Positions 1 to 6,567 of a stretch of 10,797 bases of DNA are shown one piece after another. Source of the stretch: an uncultured Rhodanobacteraceae bacterium (GTDB taxonomy: Bacteria; Pseudomonadota; Gammaproteobacteria; Xanthomonadales; Rhodanobacteraceae); the NCBI GenBank assembly GCA_913053815.1, contig CAJXGK010000040.1:1-10797 (forward strand), written 5' to 3'. Position 1 is the first letter of the stretch. Each line of letters begins with the position of its first letter. Below the pieces are notes generated by a model. The model made no database searches. It saw only the letters and a list, made by a program, of their open reading frames with translations, and was not told the origin of the DNA. The translations under genes and the position numbers were made by a program.

Positions 1-53
1 TCCATAGCCTGGCGACACCGTCCGAGCAAGCCTAAACTGTACTCCGGGCCGGG

Positions 54-78
54 TGGATTCCCGCCTGCGCGGGAATCG
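54..78 (+). repeat. Dispersed short palindrome, copy 1
   Basis: The 9-bp arms GATTCCCGC (56-64) and GCGGGAATC (69-77) are perfect and flank CTGC. The core fits the pattern ATTCCC-N8-GGGAAT, which is also the consensus of the dRS3 repeats of Neisseria; similar palindromes are common between genes in many proteobacteria. Related copies lie near 5017, 7284 and 7587. The copy lies downstream of the yafQ stop codon. Confidence 0.6.
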
Positions 79-152
79 AAAATCCAGACAGTATCGACAG
101 CGATCAACCGTTATGGGTCGAGTCCGCCCCTGTTGGTTTCTCTGCGGATTTC

Positions 153-485
153 TTATTCCCGAAATAACTCGCTGTGCGTGCCCGTGCGAACGTACACAAC
201 CATCTTGTTCTTTCCTTTCTCGGCAAGCCGGTAGATCAAAAGAAAATCGCCGCCGATATGACATTCCCGGTGATCCGCCCATTTACCGGCCAGGGCATGG
301 TCCGACCATTCGGCCCCCAACGGCTCATCGTTTGCTACCAGAATCAGCATTGCCTGTTTAAGCCGCTGCATGCTGTAACGACCGGAGTACGACAGCCGTC
401 GCCAGTCCTTGAGGAAGCTTTGGGTGAAATCCGATGCTCGTGGGAGAGAGGCTCTTTTACTGCGCGCCGTCGTTTTCGAGCTCAT
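153..485 (-). CDS. yafQ: YafQ-family mRNA interferase toxin (RelE/ParE superfamily)
   Basis: This is the predicted toxin of a type II toxin-antitoxin pair. Known YafQ proteins cleave mRNA in the ribosomal A site. From the ATG at 485 the protein has 110 residues, slightly longer than E. coli YafQ because of a basic N-terminal extension. The C-terminal half carries the family signature: SDHAL with H63, ECHIGGDF with H76 and D80, and RTGTHSELF with H104 and F108. These line up, from memory, with the catalytic His/His/Asp/His/Phe set of YafQ; F81 sits where E. coli has Trp. I prefer the start at 485 to an in-frame upstream ATG at 614 because a GGAG lies 9 nt before it and because the longer form would run through most of the antitoxin gene. 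The start overlaps the antitoxin gene by 29 bp, a usual arrangement for coupled antitoxin-toxin translation. The TAA stop is at 153-155. Confidence 0.88.
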   Translation of the reverse strand: MSSKTTARSKRASLPRASDFTQSFLKDWRRLSYSGRYSMQRLKQAMLILVANDEPLGAEWSDHALAGKWADHRECHIGGDFLLIYRLAEKGKNKMVVYVRTGTHSELFRE

Positions 486-735
486 CGAACAGTGCTCCAG
501 CGTCGGCAAAGCGGGCACGGCGGGCGCGAATAATGGCATCACCTTCTGCCATGGCCGCAATCGTGGCACGGTTGGGCGCTTTAACCTCAAAAGGTAGCCT
601 CTTTTCATCGGCAATGCGCACCATCAACAAGCGGATCGCGTCCGAGGTGGAAAGCCCCATGGCATCGAGTACCACCAAGGCACGCTTCTTGGTGCGTGTG
701 TCGATACGTGCGCGGACGTAGGTTTCAGCAGTCAT
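457..735 (-). CDS. dinJ: DinJ/RelB-family antitoxin
   Basis: This is the predicted antitoxin of the downstream YafQ-like toxin. It should bind and block the toxin and repress its own operon as a ribbon-helix-helix DNA-binding protein. The 92-residue protein starts at 735, where a GGAGGA lies about 9 nt upstream; an in-frame start at 774 lacks this support and would cover the promoter-proximal leader. The N-terminal region TYVRARIDTRTKKRA, then VLDAMGLSTSDAIR (22-35) and EKRLPFEVKAPN (44-55), follow the order of E. coli DinJ (RARID, GMGLTISDLVR, EKALPFDLREPN). The C-terminal ADAGALFDEL resembles the DinJ tail that wraps the toxin. It is first in the operon, as antitoxins usually are, and has a promoter and palindromes directly upstream. 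Confidence 0.88.
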   Translation of the reverse strand: MTAETYVRARIDTRTKKRALVVLDAMGLSTSDAIRLLMVRIADEKRLPFEVKAPNRATIAAMAEGDAIIRARRARFADAGALFDELENDGAQ

Positions 736-764
736 GGCCCAGGCTCCTCCAAATAAATTGGGAT

Positions 765-798
765 CTACAATCAATCAAAATGTTCGAAAACATTGTAG
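765..798 (-). promoter_or_regulatory. Putative autoregulatory operator of the dinJ-yafQ operon
   Basis: Two nested inverted repeats lie upstream of dinJ. The outer arms are CTACAAT (765-771) and ATTGTAG (792-798), perfect over 7 bp and 20 bp apart. The inner arms are AATGTT (779-784) and AACATT (789-794) around CGAA. The outer right arm contains the predicted -10 box, so a bound ribbon-helix-helix antitoxin would block RNA polymerase. The function is inferred from position and from how DinJ/RelB systems are known to work. Confidence 0.6.
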
Positions 799-819
799 TC
801 TTTTATGAGTCACATACAA
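792..819 (-). promoter_or_regulatory. Predicted sigma70-type promoter of dinJ-yafQ
   Basis: Reading the minus strand, TTGTAT (819-814) is followed after 16 nt by TACAAT (797-792). Both are close to the -35 and -10 consensus, and the stretch is AT-rich relative to its surroundings. It lies about 57 nt upstream of the dinJ start codon. The -10 lies inside the outer operator arm. Confidence 0.55.
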
Positions 820-914
820 AAGAATAACCTTGTTCAATATGAAATAAGCCTGGGGTAAGTAGCAGCGGGATCAGGATTCGTACATGCTGAGTCCGGACGG
901 CTGGTGACTGGGGG

Positions 915-1019
915 GTGTATGTGTTCCACAACCGTGCAGCCCCACGGATCAAGGTGCTGTGCTGCGATGCCCAGGGGACGTCGTTGGGAGGTACGTCGAT
1001 TGCAGCAGGGCGGTTCAAC
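915..1019 (+). pseudogene. IS66-family tnpB (Orf2) fragment, decayed
   Basis: Translating from 915 gives VYVFHNRAAPRIKVLCCD, then AQG, which reads like the core of the IS66 TnpB/Orf2 accessory protein (F-x-NR...K-L...D-x-x-G). One extra base near 988-990 breaks the frame; in the shifted frame the next residues are VRRLQQG, matching the family's RRLxxG. A further shift restores GRF where intact proteins read GRFVWP. There is a TGA upstream in the same frame and no start codon, and the tnpA and tnpC partners are absent. The similarity ends near 1020, directly where a dispersed repeat begins. I recognise the family from memory of its motif; a protein search would settle it. The fragment cannot make a functional protein. 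Confidence 0.6.
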
Positions 1020-1025
1020 CGGCTG

Positions 1026-1109
1026 CGCGAACCCCGGCCGCCCCTCTCTTAGCCAATTTTTCTCGGGCGAACGAGAGAAGTAGCACGCCCATCACCGTGG
1101 GTGGAAGCC
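1026..1109 (+). repeat. Dispersed ~84-bp repeat, copy A
   Basis: Read on the plus strand, this aligns end to end with the reverse complement of 7354-7435. The first 25 bases (cgcgaaccccggccgcccct plus ctctt) are identical, the centre is diverged, and the end matches again (GCACGCCC, then GTGGGTGGAAGC). The centre of this copy keeps only a short, decayed version of the hairpin seen in copy B (TCTCG-GGCGAA-CGAGA). It starts just after the IS66 fragment. Confidence 0.75.
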
Positions 1110-1418
1110 TGTGACTCTGAACGCAGAGCCGTATCGCCAAAAATTGATGGGGTTCGTCCCTCACCACCTCCTATAGGTTACGCGGTGCCCACCGTGGCAA
1201 TCACCCGGTGCGGCACCCAACCGGGGCCGCCTTCTTTAGGTTCGTTTTCTTGGACAGGAAAAATGAACTCGCGCACCGTAGGCGCAGGAAATACTCTTGG
1301 CGACAAGCAACCATCTACCGGCGGTGGGCCCCTCACCACGTTGGGGTTCGCGCTACTCACCCGCAACCTGATATAGAGTGACCGGTCAACGATGAACCCC
1401 CGTTTTTTAACCGCGATG
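1110..1418. other. Non-coding stretch downstream of the UPF0149 gene
   Basis: Frames are open on both strands here, but none has recognisable similarity, a ribosome-binding site or plausible composition. The stretch looks like degraded repeats: phrases such as ATTGATGGGGTTCG (1142-1155) and GTTGGGGTTCGCG (1340-1352), each near CCCTCACCAC, resemble worn copies of one another. There is an imperfect inverted repeat with arms GTTCGTTTTC (1240-1249) and GAAAAATGAAC (1258-1268). I see no clear intrinsic terminator for the minus-strand operon that ends at 1419. Confidence 0.4.
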
Positions 1419-2081
1419 TCAGTGCACTGAATGACCACTACGGCGTTGATATGCCACCGCTGCATCCTTGCTAACTGATTGCTGTTCCCGACCCAGCGGT
1501 GGACGTACACGCCAGTACTGCGCCATTGCATCAACGATTTCAGGAAGCTCGGCCAGACGCGTGCCATATTCCTGCTCGCTCATCAGATCGATCACCTCGT
1601 TATCACCCAAAGCGCCGTCCTGGGCCGCCAATTCCATCACCGGTGCCAACAGCTCAACCAATTGTATGTCTTCATCAAGCCTTAACTCCCAAATATTCGA
1701 GCGCAGATCCATGCCCTGGGCAAAACCACTACACCAGCCCGCGGTAGAAATCCCCGCCTGGCCCTGCTCGTCTTGCATCTCACCAAGGATGGGCTCGTAA
1801 CAGTCGGCATCCAGCTCACTGCAAATAGAGTCGTTCAATCGTGCTAGCAAACCTAAAATGTGCCGACCCTGAGTAGCATCCATAAACGGTTGGTGCAACA
1901 CCTCAGGTAGCCACTCATCAGGCTGGGCTGGCTGCGGTCCCACTGCTAATGCGGTCAGTAAGCCGTGCACGCCATCCAGTAACAAGGCCTCCTGATCATT
2001 CTCAACCATCTGCTCACGCAGAAAATGGTCAAGTTCGTCGAGTTCTGTATCGGTCAGGGAAAAGTTTTGCTCATTAATCAT
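1419..2081 (-). CDS. YecA/YgfB family protein (UPF0149), lacking a SEC-C domain
   Basis: This 220-residue protein belongs to the UPF0149 family by its pattern of acidic helices: LTDTELDELDHFL near the start, LDGVHGLLTALAVGP (35-49) followed by PDEWLPEVL, and GWCSGFAQGMDLR in the middle. The family is alpha-helical and mostly uncharacterised. E. coli YecA carries a C-terminal cysteine-rich SEC-C zinc motif; this protein ends instead in a polar tail (VRPPLGREQQ onward) with no CPCGSGKK motif, so it is either a YgfB-like short form or a YecA type that lost that domain. The gene is last in the prlC-xth cluster: its ATG overlaps the xth TGA as ATGA (2078-2081), so translation is probably coupled. 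A weak GGAA lies 9 nt upstream. The function is unknown, and its position with a nuclease and a peptidase does not decide it. Confidence 0.85.
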   Translation of the reverse strand: MINEQNFSLTDTELDELDHFLREQMVENDQEALLLDGVHGLLTALAVGPQPAQPDEWLPEVLHQPFMDATQGRHILGLLARLNDSICSELDADCYEPILGEMQDEQGQAGISTAGWCSGFAQGMDLRSNIWELRLDEDIQLVELLAPVMELAAQDGALGDNEVIDLMSEQEYGTRLAELPEIVDAMAQYWRVRPPLGREQQSVSKDAAVAYQRRSGHSVH

Positions 2082-2845
2082 GCCTGCAATTCCAGTAGCG
2101 CAGGGGTGTGGTCGGAAGGACGCTCCCAGCGACGGGGCGCCACATCGATGGTGGCGGCTAGCTGCCTGGAACGCAAGGCATCGCTAAGCAAAATCAGGTC
2201 GATGCGCAAACCACGGTGGCGACGGAAACCGCCCTGGCGATAGTCCCACCAGCTGAAATGCCCCGCCTCGTTATGGAAGGTACGAAAACTGTCAACAAAC
2301 CCCAGTTTAAGTAGGGTCTGCAAGGCTGCGCGCTCGGCGTCCGAGCATAGAATCGCCCCCCGCCATGCTTCGGGGTCATGCACATCACGATCGTCCGGGG
2401 CAATGTTGAAGTCACCAAGCACAATCATGTTGGGATAGCATTTCAATTGTTCGGCCAGAAAAGCAGTCACCTTGCTCAGCCAATCCAGCTTGTAGGCATA
2501 TTTTTCACTACCCACGGCCTGGCCATTGACCACGTACAGATTGACCACCCGCAAACCCCCTACGGTTACGGCCAAAATCCGCCGTTGCGGGTCCTCGAGG
2601 CCGGGAATATCGGTGATCACCTCGGTAATCATCTGCCGGGCCAGAACGGCCACTCCGTTGTAGGTTTTCTGCCCGGAATAGACCGATCGGTACCCGGCCG
2701 CCTCGATTTCTGCATGCGGAAACCTGGCATCATCCAGCTTGGTCTCCTGCAGAGCGATGATATCGGGTGAGCTTTCCTGCACCCATTGCAGAAGGTGGGG
2801 AAGGCGCACTTTGAGAGAATTGACATTCCAGGTAGCGATTTTCAT
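2078..2845 (-). CDS. xth: Exodeoxyribonuclease III (AP endonuclease, ExoIII family)
   Basis: This enzyme cuts DNA at abasic sites and removes 3'-blocking groups in base excision repair in the cytoplasm. The 255-residue protein is close to the usual length and has all the catalytic landmarks of the exonuclease/endonuclease/phosphatase fold: N7 in TWNVNS, E34 in LQETK, Y104 and N107 in NLYVVNG, D145 and N147 in GDFNIAP, D216 in RIDLILLS, and the terminal D245-H246 in SDHTP. The start at 2845 is supported by similarity and by AGGA 8 nt upstream. That Shine-Dalgarno overlaps the TAG stop of prlC (TAGGA), which places the two genes 9 bp apart in one transcript. The end overlaps the UPF0149 start by 4 bp. 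Confidence 0.96.
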   Translation of the reverse strand: MKIATWNVNSLKVRLPHLLQWVQESSPDIIALQETKLDDARFPHAEIEAAGYRSVYSGQKTYNGVAVLARQMITEVITDIPGLEDPQRRILAVTVGGLRVVNLYVVNGQAVGSEKYAYKLDWLSKVTAFLAEQLKCYPNMIVLGDFNIAPDDRDVHDPEAWRGAILCSDAERAALQTLLKLGFVDSFRTFHNEAGHFSWWDYRQGGFRRHRGLRIDLILLSDALRSRQLAATIDVAPRRWERPSDHTPALLELQA

Positions 2846-2854
2846 GGGCCTATC

Positions 2855-4939
2855 CTACGATGCCTGCTCCACGCTTGTCGGGACCGGTGGCTCTCGGGCA
2901 GTTAGTCCGTAACTGCGCAGCAAGGCCTCGATCCGCGGTTCACGCCCCCGGAACGCGATAAAACTCTCCAGTGCGGGTCGGCTAGCCCCCACCGCAAGAA
3001 TTTCGCGACGCAATGCGGTACCACAGGCGCTATCCAGCCCCCCCGCTTCCTCGAAACGGGAAAAAGCATCGGCCGCTAGGACTTCCGCCCACAAATAGCC
3101 GTAATAGCCGGCCCCATAACCCCCGGCAAAGATGTGGGTGAAAGCATGCGGAAACCTGGCCCAAGTCGGGGGCTGTAAAACCGCAACGTCATCTCGTACT
3201 GCTTGCAAACAATCCATGACCCGCGCCCCTCTATCGGGTTCGAATTCGCGGTGCAGGCGAAAATCGAACAGGGCGAATTCGAGCTGTCGCAGCAAACCTA
3301 GGCCAGCCTGGAAATGCCGCGCGTCCAGCAGGCGCTGGTATAGCGCCGCGGGTAACGCCTGCCCGGTGCGGTAATGCCGGGCAAAGCCCAGCAACGCTTC
3401 CCGGTTCCAGGCAAAGTTTTCCAGCAACTGGCTGGGCAATTCGACAGCATCCCATTCGACGCCCTCAATGCCGCCGATCGAAGGCAAATCCACCTCAGTC
3501 AGCAGATGGTGTAGACCATGGCCGAACTCATGGAACAGGGTAAGGACATCATCATGGGAAAGCAGTGCAGGGGCATCGCCATGGGGTGGGGCAAAATTAC
3601 AGGTCAGGAAGGCCACCGGCTTGAAAGGCTCGCTCTGGTCACAAAAACGACTGCGACACACATCCATCCAGGCCCCACCACGTTTACCCGTACGGGCATA
3701 CAAATCCAGATACAAACCCGCAAACGCCTCGCCTTGGGCATTGCAAAGCTCCAGGTAGCGTACCTCGGAATTCCATACCGCCACCCCGTCACGGGGCACC
3801 ACCCGCACCCCGAAAACCTGCGCCACCATACCGAACAACCCGTCGAGTACCGCAGGCAACGGAAAATAGGGTTTGAGGATCGCGTCGTCGAGGTCGAAAC
3901 GCTGCTTGCGCAGACGCTCTGAGGCAAATCCCACATCCCAGGGTTGCAGACTGTCCAACCCCAGCTCGGTGCTGGCAAAGCGCCGCAAAGCCTCAAGCTC
4001 CTGTTCAGCTACCGGCCGGGCCCGCCCTACCAGATCACGCAGAAAACCGAGTACGGTATCGGTGTTCGACACCATCTTGGTTGCCAGGGATTCCTCAGCC
4101 GCGTTCGCATATCCCAACAAGCCGGCGGCCTCGTGACGCAGCGCAAGGATCTGCTCGATGCGCTTGCTGTTGTCGAAACGTCCGGCCTGCGGCCCCTGGT
4201 CCGAAGCCCGGGTTTGATGGGCACTCCAGACCCGTTCCCGCAAGCCACGATCCTCGGCATAACTCAGTACTGCCTGGACGGCCGGTGGCTTGAGGGTAAC
4301 CAATATGCCCTCCATCCCCGCCTGCTGGGCCGCCACGAAGAACGGGCCACGTTCGGCCTCGGGCAAGCCCGCTAGAAGGTCTGCAGTGTCATGGTGTTCA
4401 CTCCAGGCTTCGGTGGCATCCAGTACCGCTTCCTCAAACCCGGTTGTCAGCTTCGACAAGGCCATGCCAATTTCACGGAACCGGGTGCGGGCCGGTTCTT
4501 CCAAGGCCACACCAGACAACCGGAAATCGCGTAGCTGATGCTCCACCAAGGCTCGCTCGGCTGGGGACAAACCAGCAAACTGGGCACTCTCGTAAACCGC
4601 CTTGACCGCTTCGAACAGCGGGCGGTGCTGGCCAAACTGCAACGCCTGGGCGGTCATTTTCTCCAGGGCCACAGCATAGGCTTCGCGTAAAGCTGGGCTG
4701 TCGGCTACGGCATGCAGATGCGATACCGGTGCCCAGACTCGTCCGAGCCGCTCTTCCTGGCGCTCAGTTGCCAATAGGACCTGCTCGAAGTCGTGCACGG
4801 AGCCGGGATCGCTGATCGCGGCCACCGTGGATCGGAACGCTTCCAGACACTGCTGCACCGCCGGCAGGATATGCTCGGGACGGATCTCTGTGAAAGGAGG
4901 CAGATCGGAATCACGAAGCAGGGGATTGTCGACTGGCAT
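2855..4939 (-). CDS. prlC: Oligopeptidase A (M3 family zinc metallopeptidase)
   Basis: This is a cytoplasmic zinc peptidase that degrades short peptides; in E. coli it takes part in turnover of cleaved signal peptides. The 694-residue length is close to E. coli PrlC (about 680). The N-terminus, MPVDNPLLRDSDLPPFTEIRPEH, matches the family opening. The zinc site is HEFGH at 470-474, with the third ligand E500 in WDAVELPSQLLENF, 26 residues after the second His as in PrlC. The C-terminal catalytic segment HIFAGGYGAGYYGYLWAE (602-619) and the closing SRPALESFIAFRGREP are also present. It looks complete and active. The ribosome-binding site before 4939 is poor (ends GTTCTCCC), although the start fits the family well. 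No strong promoter is visible in the 183 bp upstream, which holds a dispersed palindrome; transcription could start there or continue from the aldehyde dehydrogenase gene. It is the first gene of the prlC-xth-UPF0149 cluster. Confidence 0.96.
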   Translation of the reverse strand: MPVDNPLLRDSDLPPFTEIRPEHILPAVQQCLEAFRSTVAAISDPGSVHDFEQVLLATERQEERLGRVWAPVSHLHAVADSPALREAYAVALEKMTAQALQFGQHRPLFEAVKAVYESAQFAGLSPAERALVEHQLRDFRLSGVALEEPARTRFREIGMALSKLTTGFEEAVLDATEAWSEHHDTADLLAGLPEAERGPFFVAAQQAGMEGILVTLKPPAVQAVLSYAEDRGLRERVWSAHQTRASDQGPQAGRFDNSKRIEQILALRHEAAGLLGYANAAEESLATKMVSNTDTVLGFLRDLVGRARPVAEQELEALRRFASTELGLDSLQPWDVGFASERLRKQRFDLDDAILKPYFPLPAVLDGLFGMVAQVFGVRVVPRDGVAVWNSEVRYLELCNAQGEAFAGLYLDLYARTGKRGGAWMDVCRSRFCDQSEPFKPVAFLTCNFAPPHGDAPALLSHDDVLTLFHEFGHGLHHLLTEVDLPSIGGIEGVEWDAVELPSQLLENFAWNREALLGFARHYRTGQALPAALYQRLLDARHFQAGLGLLRQLEFALFDFRLHREFEPDRGARVMDCLQAVRDDVAVLQPPTWARFPHAFTHIFAGGYGAGYYGYLWAEVLAADAFSRFEEAGGLDSACGTALRREILAVGASRPALESFIAFRGREPRIEALLRSYGLTAREPPVPTSVEQAS

Positions 4940-5016
4940 GGGAGAACATCCGGCGAAAGACCCATGCTGGGGTCGAAATCATCCCGATTCAAGAGCCGGA
5001 CTCGCCATGACCAAGG

Positions 5017-5103
5017 TGGATCCCGGGTCGTCGCCCGGGATGACAGAATTTTTATCTGCTGGCAGTGCCGCCCATCTACAGACGCTTTGTGTTCGGGGCG
5101 ACC
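5017..5103 (+). repeat. Dispersed palindrome, copy 2, with extended homology to 7284-7351
   Basis: The arms ATCCCGGG (5020-5027) and CCCGGGAT (5034-5041) flank a 6-base centre and are followed by GACAG. The copy at 7284 has the same 8-bp arms and 6-base centre. Similarity continues beyond the palindrome: TACAGACGCTTTGT (5077-5090) matches TACGGACGCTCTGT (7323-7336), and both end in GCGAC. This copy has 20 extra bases (about 5054-5073) bounded by the direct repeat ATCT. The repeat lies between prlC and the aldehyde dehydrogenase gene. The T-rich run after it points away from the direction of those genes, so I do not call it their terminator. Confidence 0.65.
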
Positions 5104-5122
5104 CGACCACTTTTGTGCCCCC

Positions 5123-6535
5123 TCAACGGGTCAAAAAGGCCAGCAGGCGGTCGGCAAGGCGCCCATAGGGCGGGCGCATTAGCGCCATACCTGACCAGCG
5201 GGCTTGCCGTAGCACCGGTTTCTGTTTGGAAAACGTCACAAACCCCGCATGCCCATGGTAGTGGCCCATGCCCGACGCCCCGATGCCACCGAAGGGCAGC
5301 CGCGACTGGACGAAATGCAGCACCGCATCGTTGACGGTCACGCCCCCGGCGTGGGTCTGTTCGAGGACCTGCTCAGTGCGGGCCTGATCATGGTCGAAAT
5401 GATACAGCGATAGCGGTCGCGGGTGGCGGTTGATCCAGGCCAGTGCCTCAGCCAGCTCGGTGTATCCAACCAGCGGCAGGATGGGACCAAAGATCTCCTC
5501 TTGCATGACCCGCATATCCTCGCGTACATCCAGCAGCAGGGTCGGGGCAAACAGACGGCGTTCAGGGTCATGCGCTTCTTCGCCGGGTAAAGTTACCACC
5601 GTGGCGCCTTGTGCACGGGCTGCATCGACCAGCCCCCGCAGCCGGGCATACTGGCGATCATTGATGATAGTGGTGTAATCCGGGTTGTCGCGCAAAGTTG
5701 GATAATGGCGCTCAACATAAGCTCGCAACGCAGCGACAAAGTCGCGCTGCACGGCTTCGGGTAACAACACATAATCCGGAGCAATGCAGGTCTGGCCAGC
5801 ATTGAGCAGTTTACCCGCTGCAATGCGTTCCGCTGCCGTCTGCAAGGGATAATCCGGGGCAATGATTGCCGGCGACTTGCCACCCAATTCCAAGGTCACC
5901 GGGGTCAGATTGGCGGCCGCTGCCAGCGCCACTTTGCGTCCCACTGTGGTCGATCCCGTGAAAATCAGGTGATCGAACGGCAGGGCGCTGAAACACGCCG
6001 CCACCTCGGGGCCACCCAGCACGGTCGCCACCCGCTCTTTGGGAAACACTGAATCGAGCAGTTCGGCCATGGCTTGCGAGGTGCGTGGGGTCTGCTCAGA
6101 GGGCTTCAGCATCACATGATTGCCGGCGGCAAGCGCTTCGATCAACGGCACCAGAGCCAGATTGACCGGGTAATTCCATGGCGCGATCACCCCAATCACC
6201 CCCAGTGGCTGATAGCGAATCTCCCCACGAGCAGGAATAAACAGCCAGTCTGCGCGCACCCGCTTGGAGCGCATCCAGCGGCGCAGATGGCGGCGTACAT
6301 CGTCGATCGCATTGATCACCACCAGGCCATCGGCAAGCAGGGACTCATGCCGGGAACGATGCCCGAAGTCCGCATCCATGGCCGCACACAAATCATCCAG
6401 GCGAGCCTTGAAGGCCTCCCGCAAGCGCAGCAGATCATCCAGGCGCTGAGCCCGGTCCGGAACCTTTACAGCCTGTGCCCGGCGCTGGCCTTGCAGTAGT
6501 TCGCGTAATGCGGACTCGTTCGGTTCAGTGTACAT
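5123..6535 (-). CDS. NAD(P)-dependent aldehyde dehydrogenase, coniferyl aldehyde dehydrogenase (CalB)-like
   Basis: This enzyme oxidises an aldehyde to the carboxylate. The 470-residue length and overall sequence fit the short ALDH3-like branch that includes bacterial coniferyl aldehyde dehydrogenases. Visible motifs are APWNYP with N121, LKPSE with K144, the cofactor loop FTGSTTVG (192-199), LELGGKSP with the general base E216, GQTC with catalytic C250, EEIFGPILP (346-354), and PFGGIGASGMGHYHG (415-429). All catalytic residues are present. The C-terminus (RPPYGRLADRLLAFLTR) is a short amphipathic tail of the kind seen in ALDH3-like enzymes. The ATG at 6535 has GGGGAG 6 nt upstream. A weak minus-strand promoter is possible (TTGATG at 6604-6599, TATGGT at 6580-6575, 18-nt spacing), inside the start of the divergent gene. 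The true substrate cannot be read from sequence; general aldehyde detoxification is as likely as lignin-aromatic metabolism. Confidence 0.9.
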   Translation of the reverse strand: MYTEPNESALRELLQGQRRAQAVKVPDRAQRLDDLLRLREAFKARLDDLCAAMDADFGHRSRHESLLADGLVVINAIDDVRRHLRRWMRSKRVRADWLFIPARGEIRYQPLGVIGVIAPWNYPVNLALVPLIEALAAGNHVMLKPSEQTPRTSQAMAELLDSVFPKERVATVLGGPEVAACFSALPFDHLIFTGSTTVGRKVALAAAANLTPVTLELGGKSPAIIAPDYPLQTAAERIAAGKLLNAGQTCIAPDYVLLPEAVQRDFVAALRAYVERHYPTLRDNPDYTTIINDRQYARLRGLVDAARAQGATVVTLPGEEAHDPERRLFAPTLLLDVREDMRVMQEEIFGPILPLVGYTELAEALAWINRHPRPLSLYHFDHDQARTEQVLEQTHAGGVTVNDAVLHFVQSRLPFGGIGASGMGHYHGHAGFVTFSKQKPVLRQARWSGMALMRPPYGRLADRLLAFLTR

Positions 6536-6567
6536 ATCTGACTCCCCGCAGCATTAGGATGGCATCT

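Noticed and set aside
486..614. Longer start for the YafQ toxin at 614
   Set aside because: It would add 43 residues translated from antitoxin coding sequence in another frame; ATG 485 has a good Shine-Dalgarno and fits the family length.
855..880. GTAAGTAGCAGCGG as a possible IS66 terminal inverted repeat
   Set aside because: The start resembles the GTAAG ends of some IS66 elements, but no partner end or target duplication is visible, so it is not supported.
803..1018. 71-codon open frame on the minus strand
   Set aside because: It is antisense to the IS66 tnpB fragment and covers the dinJ promoter region; no similarity seen.
1101..1376. 91-codon open frame on the plus strand
   Set aside because: It starts inside repeat copy A, has poor composition for a protein and no recognisable motif.
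1178..1567. 129-codon open frame on the minus strand
   Set aside because: It overlaps the end of the UPF0149 gene in another frame, has no ribosome-binding site and no recognisable family, and its unique part lies in repeat-like DNA.
5020..5055. Palindrome plus T-run as an intrinsic terminator
   Set aside because: The T-run follows the hairpin only on the plus strand, while both neighbouring genes are on the minus strand; it matches a dispersed repeat instead.
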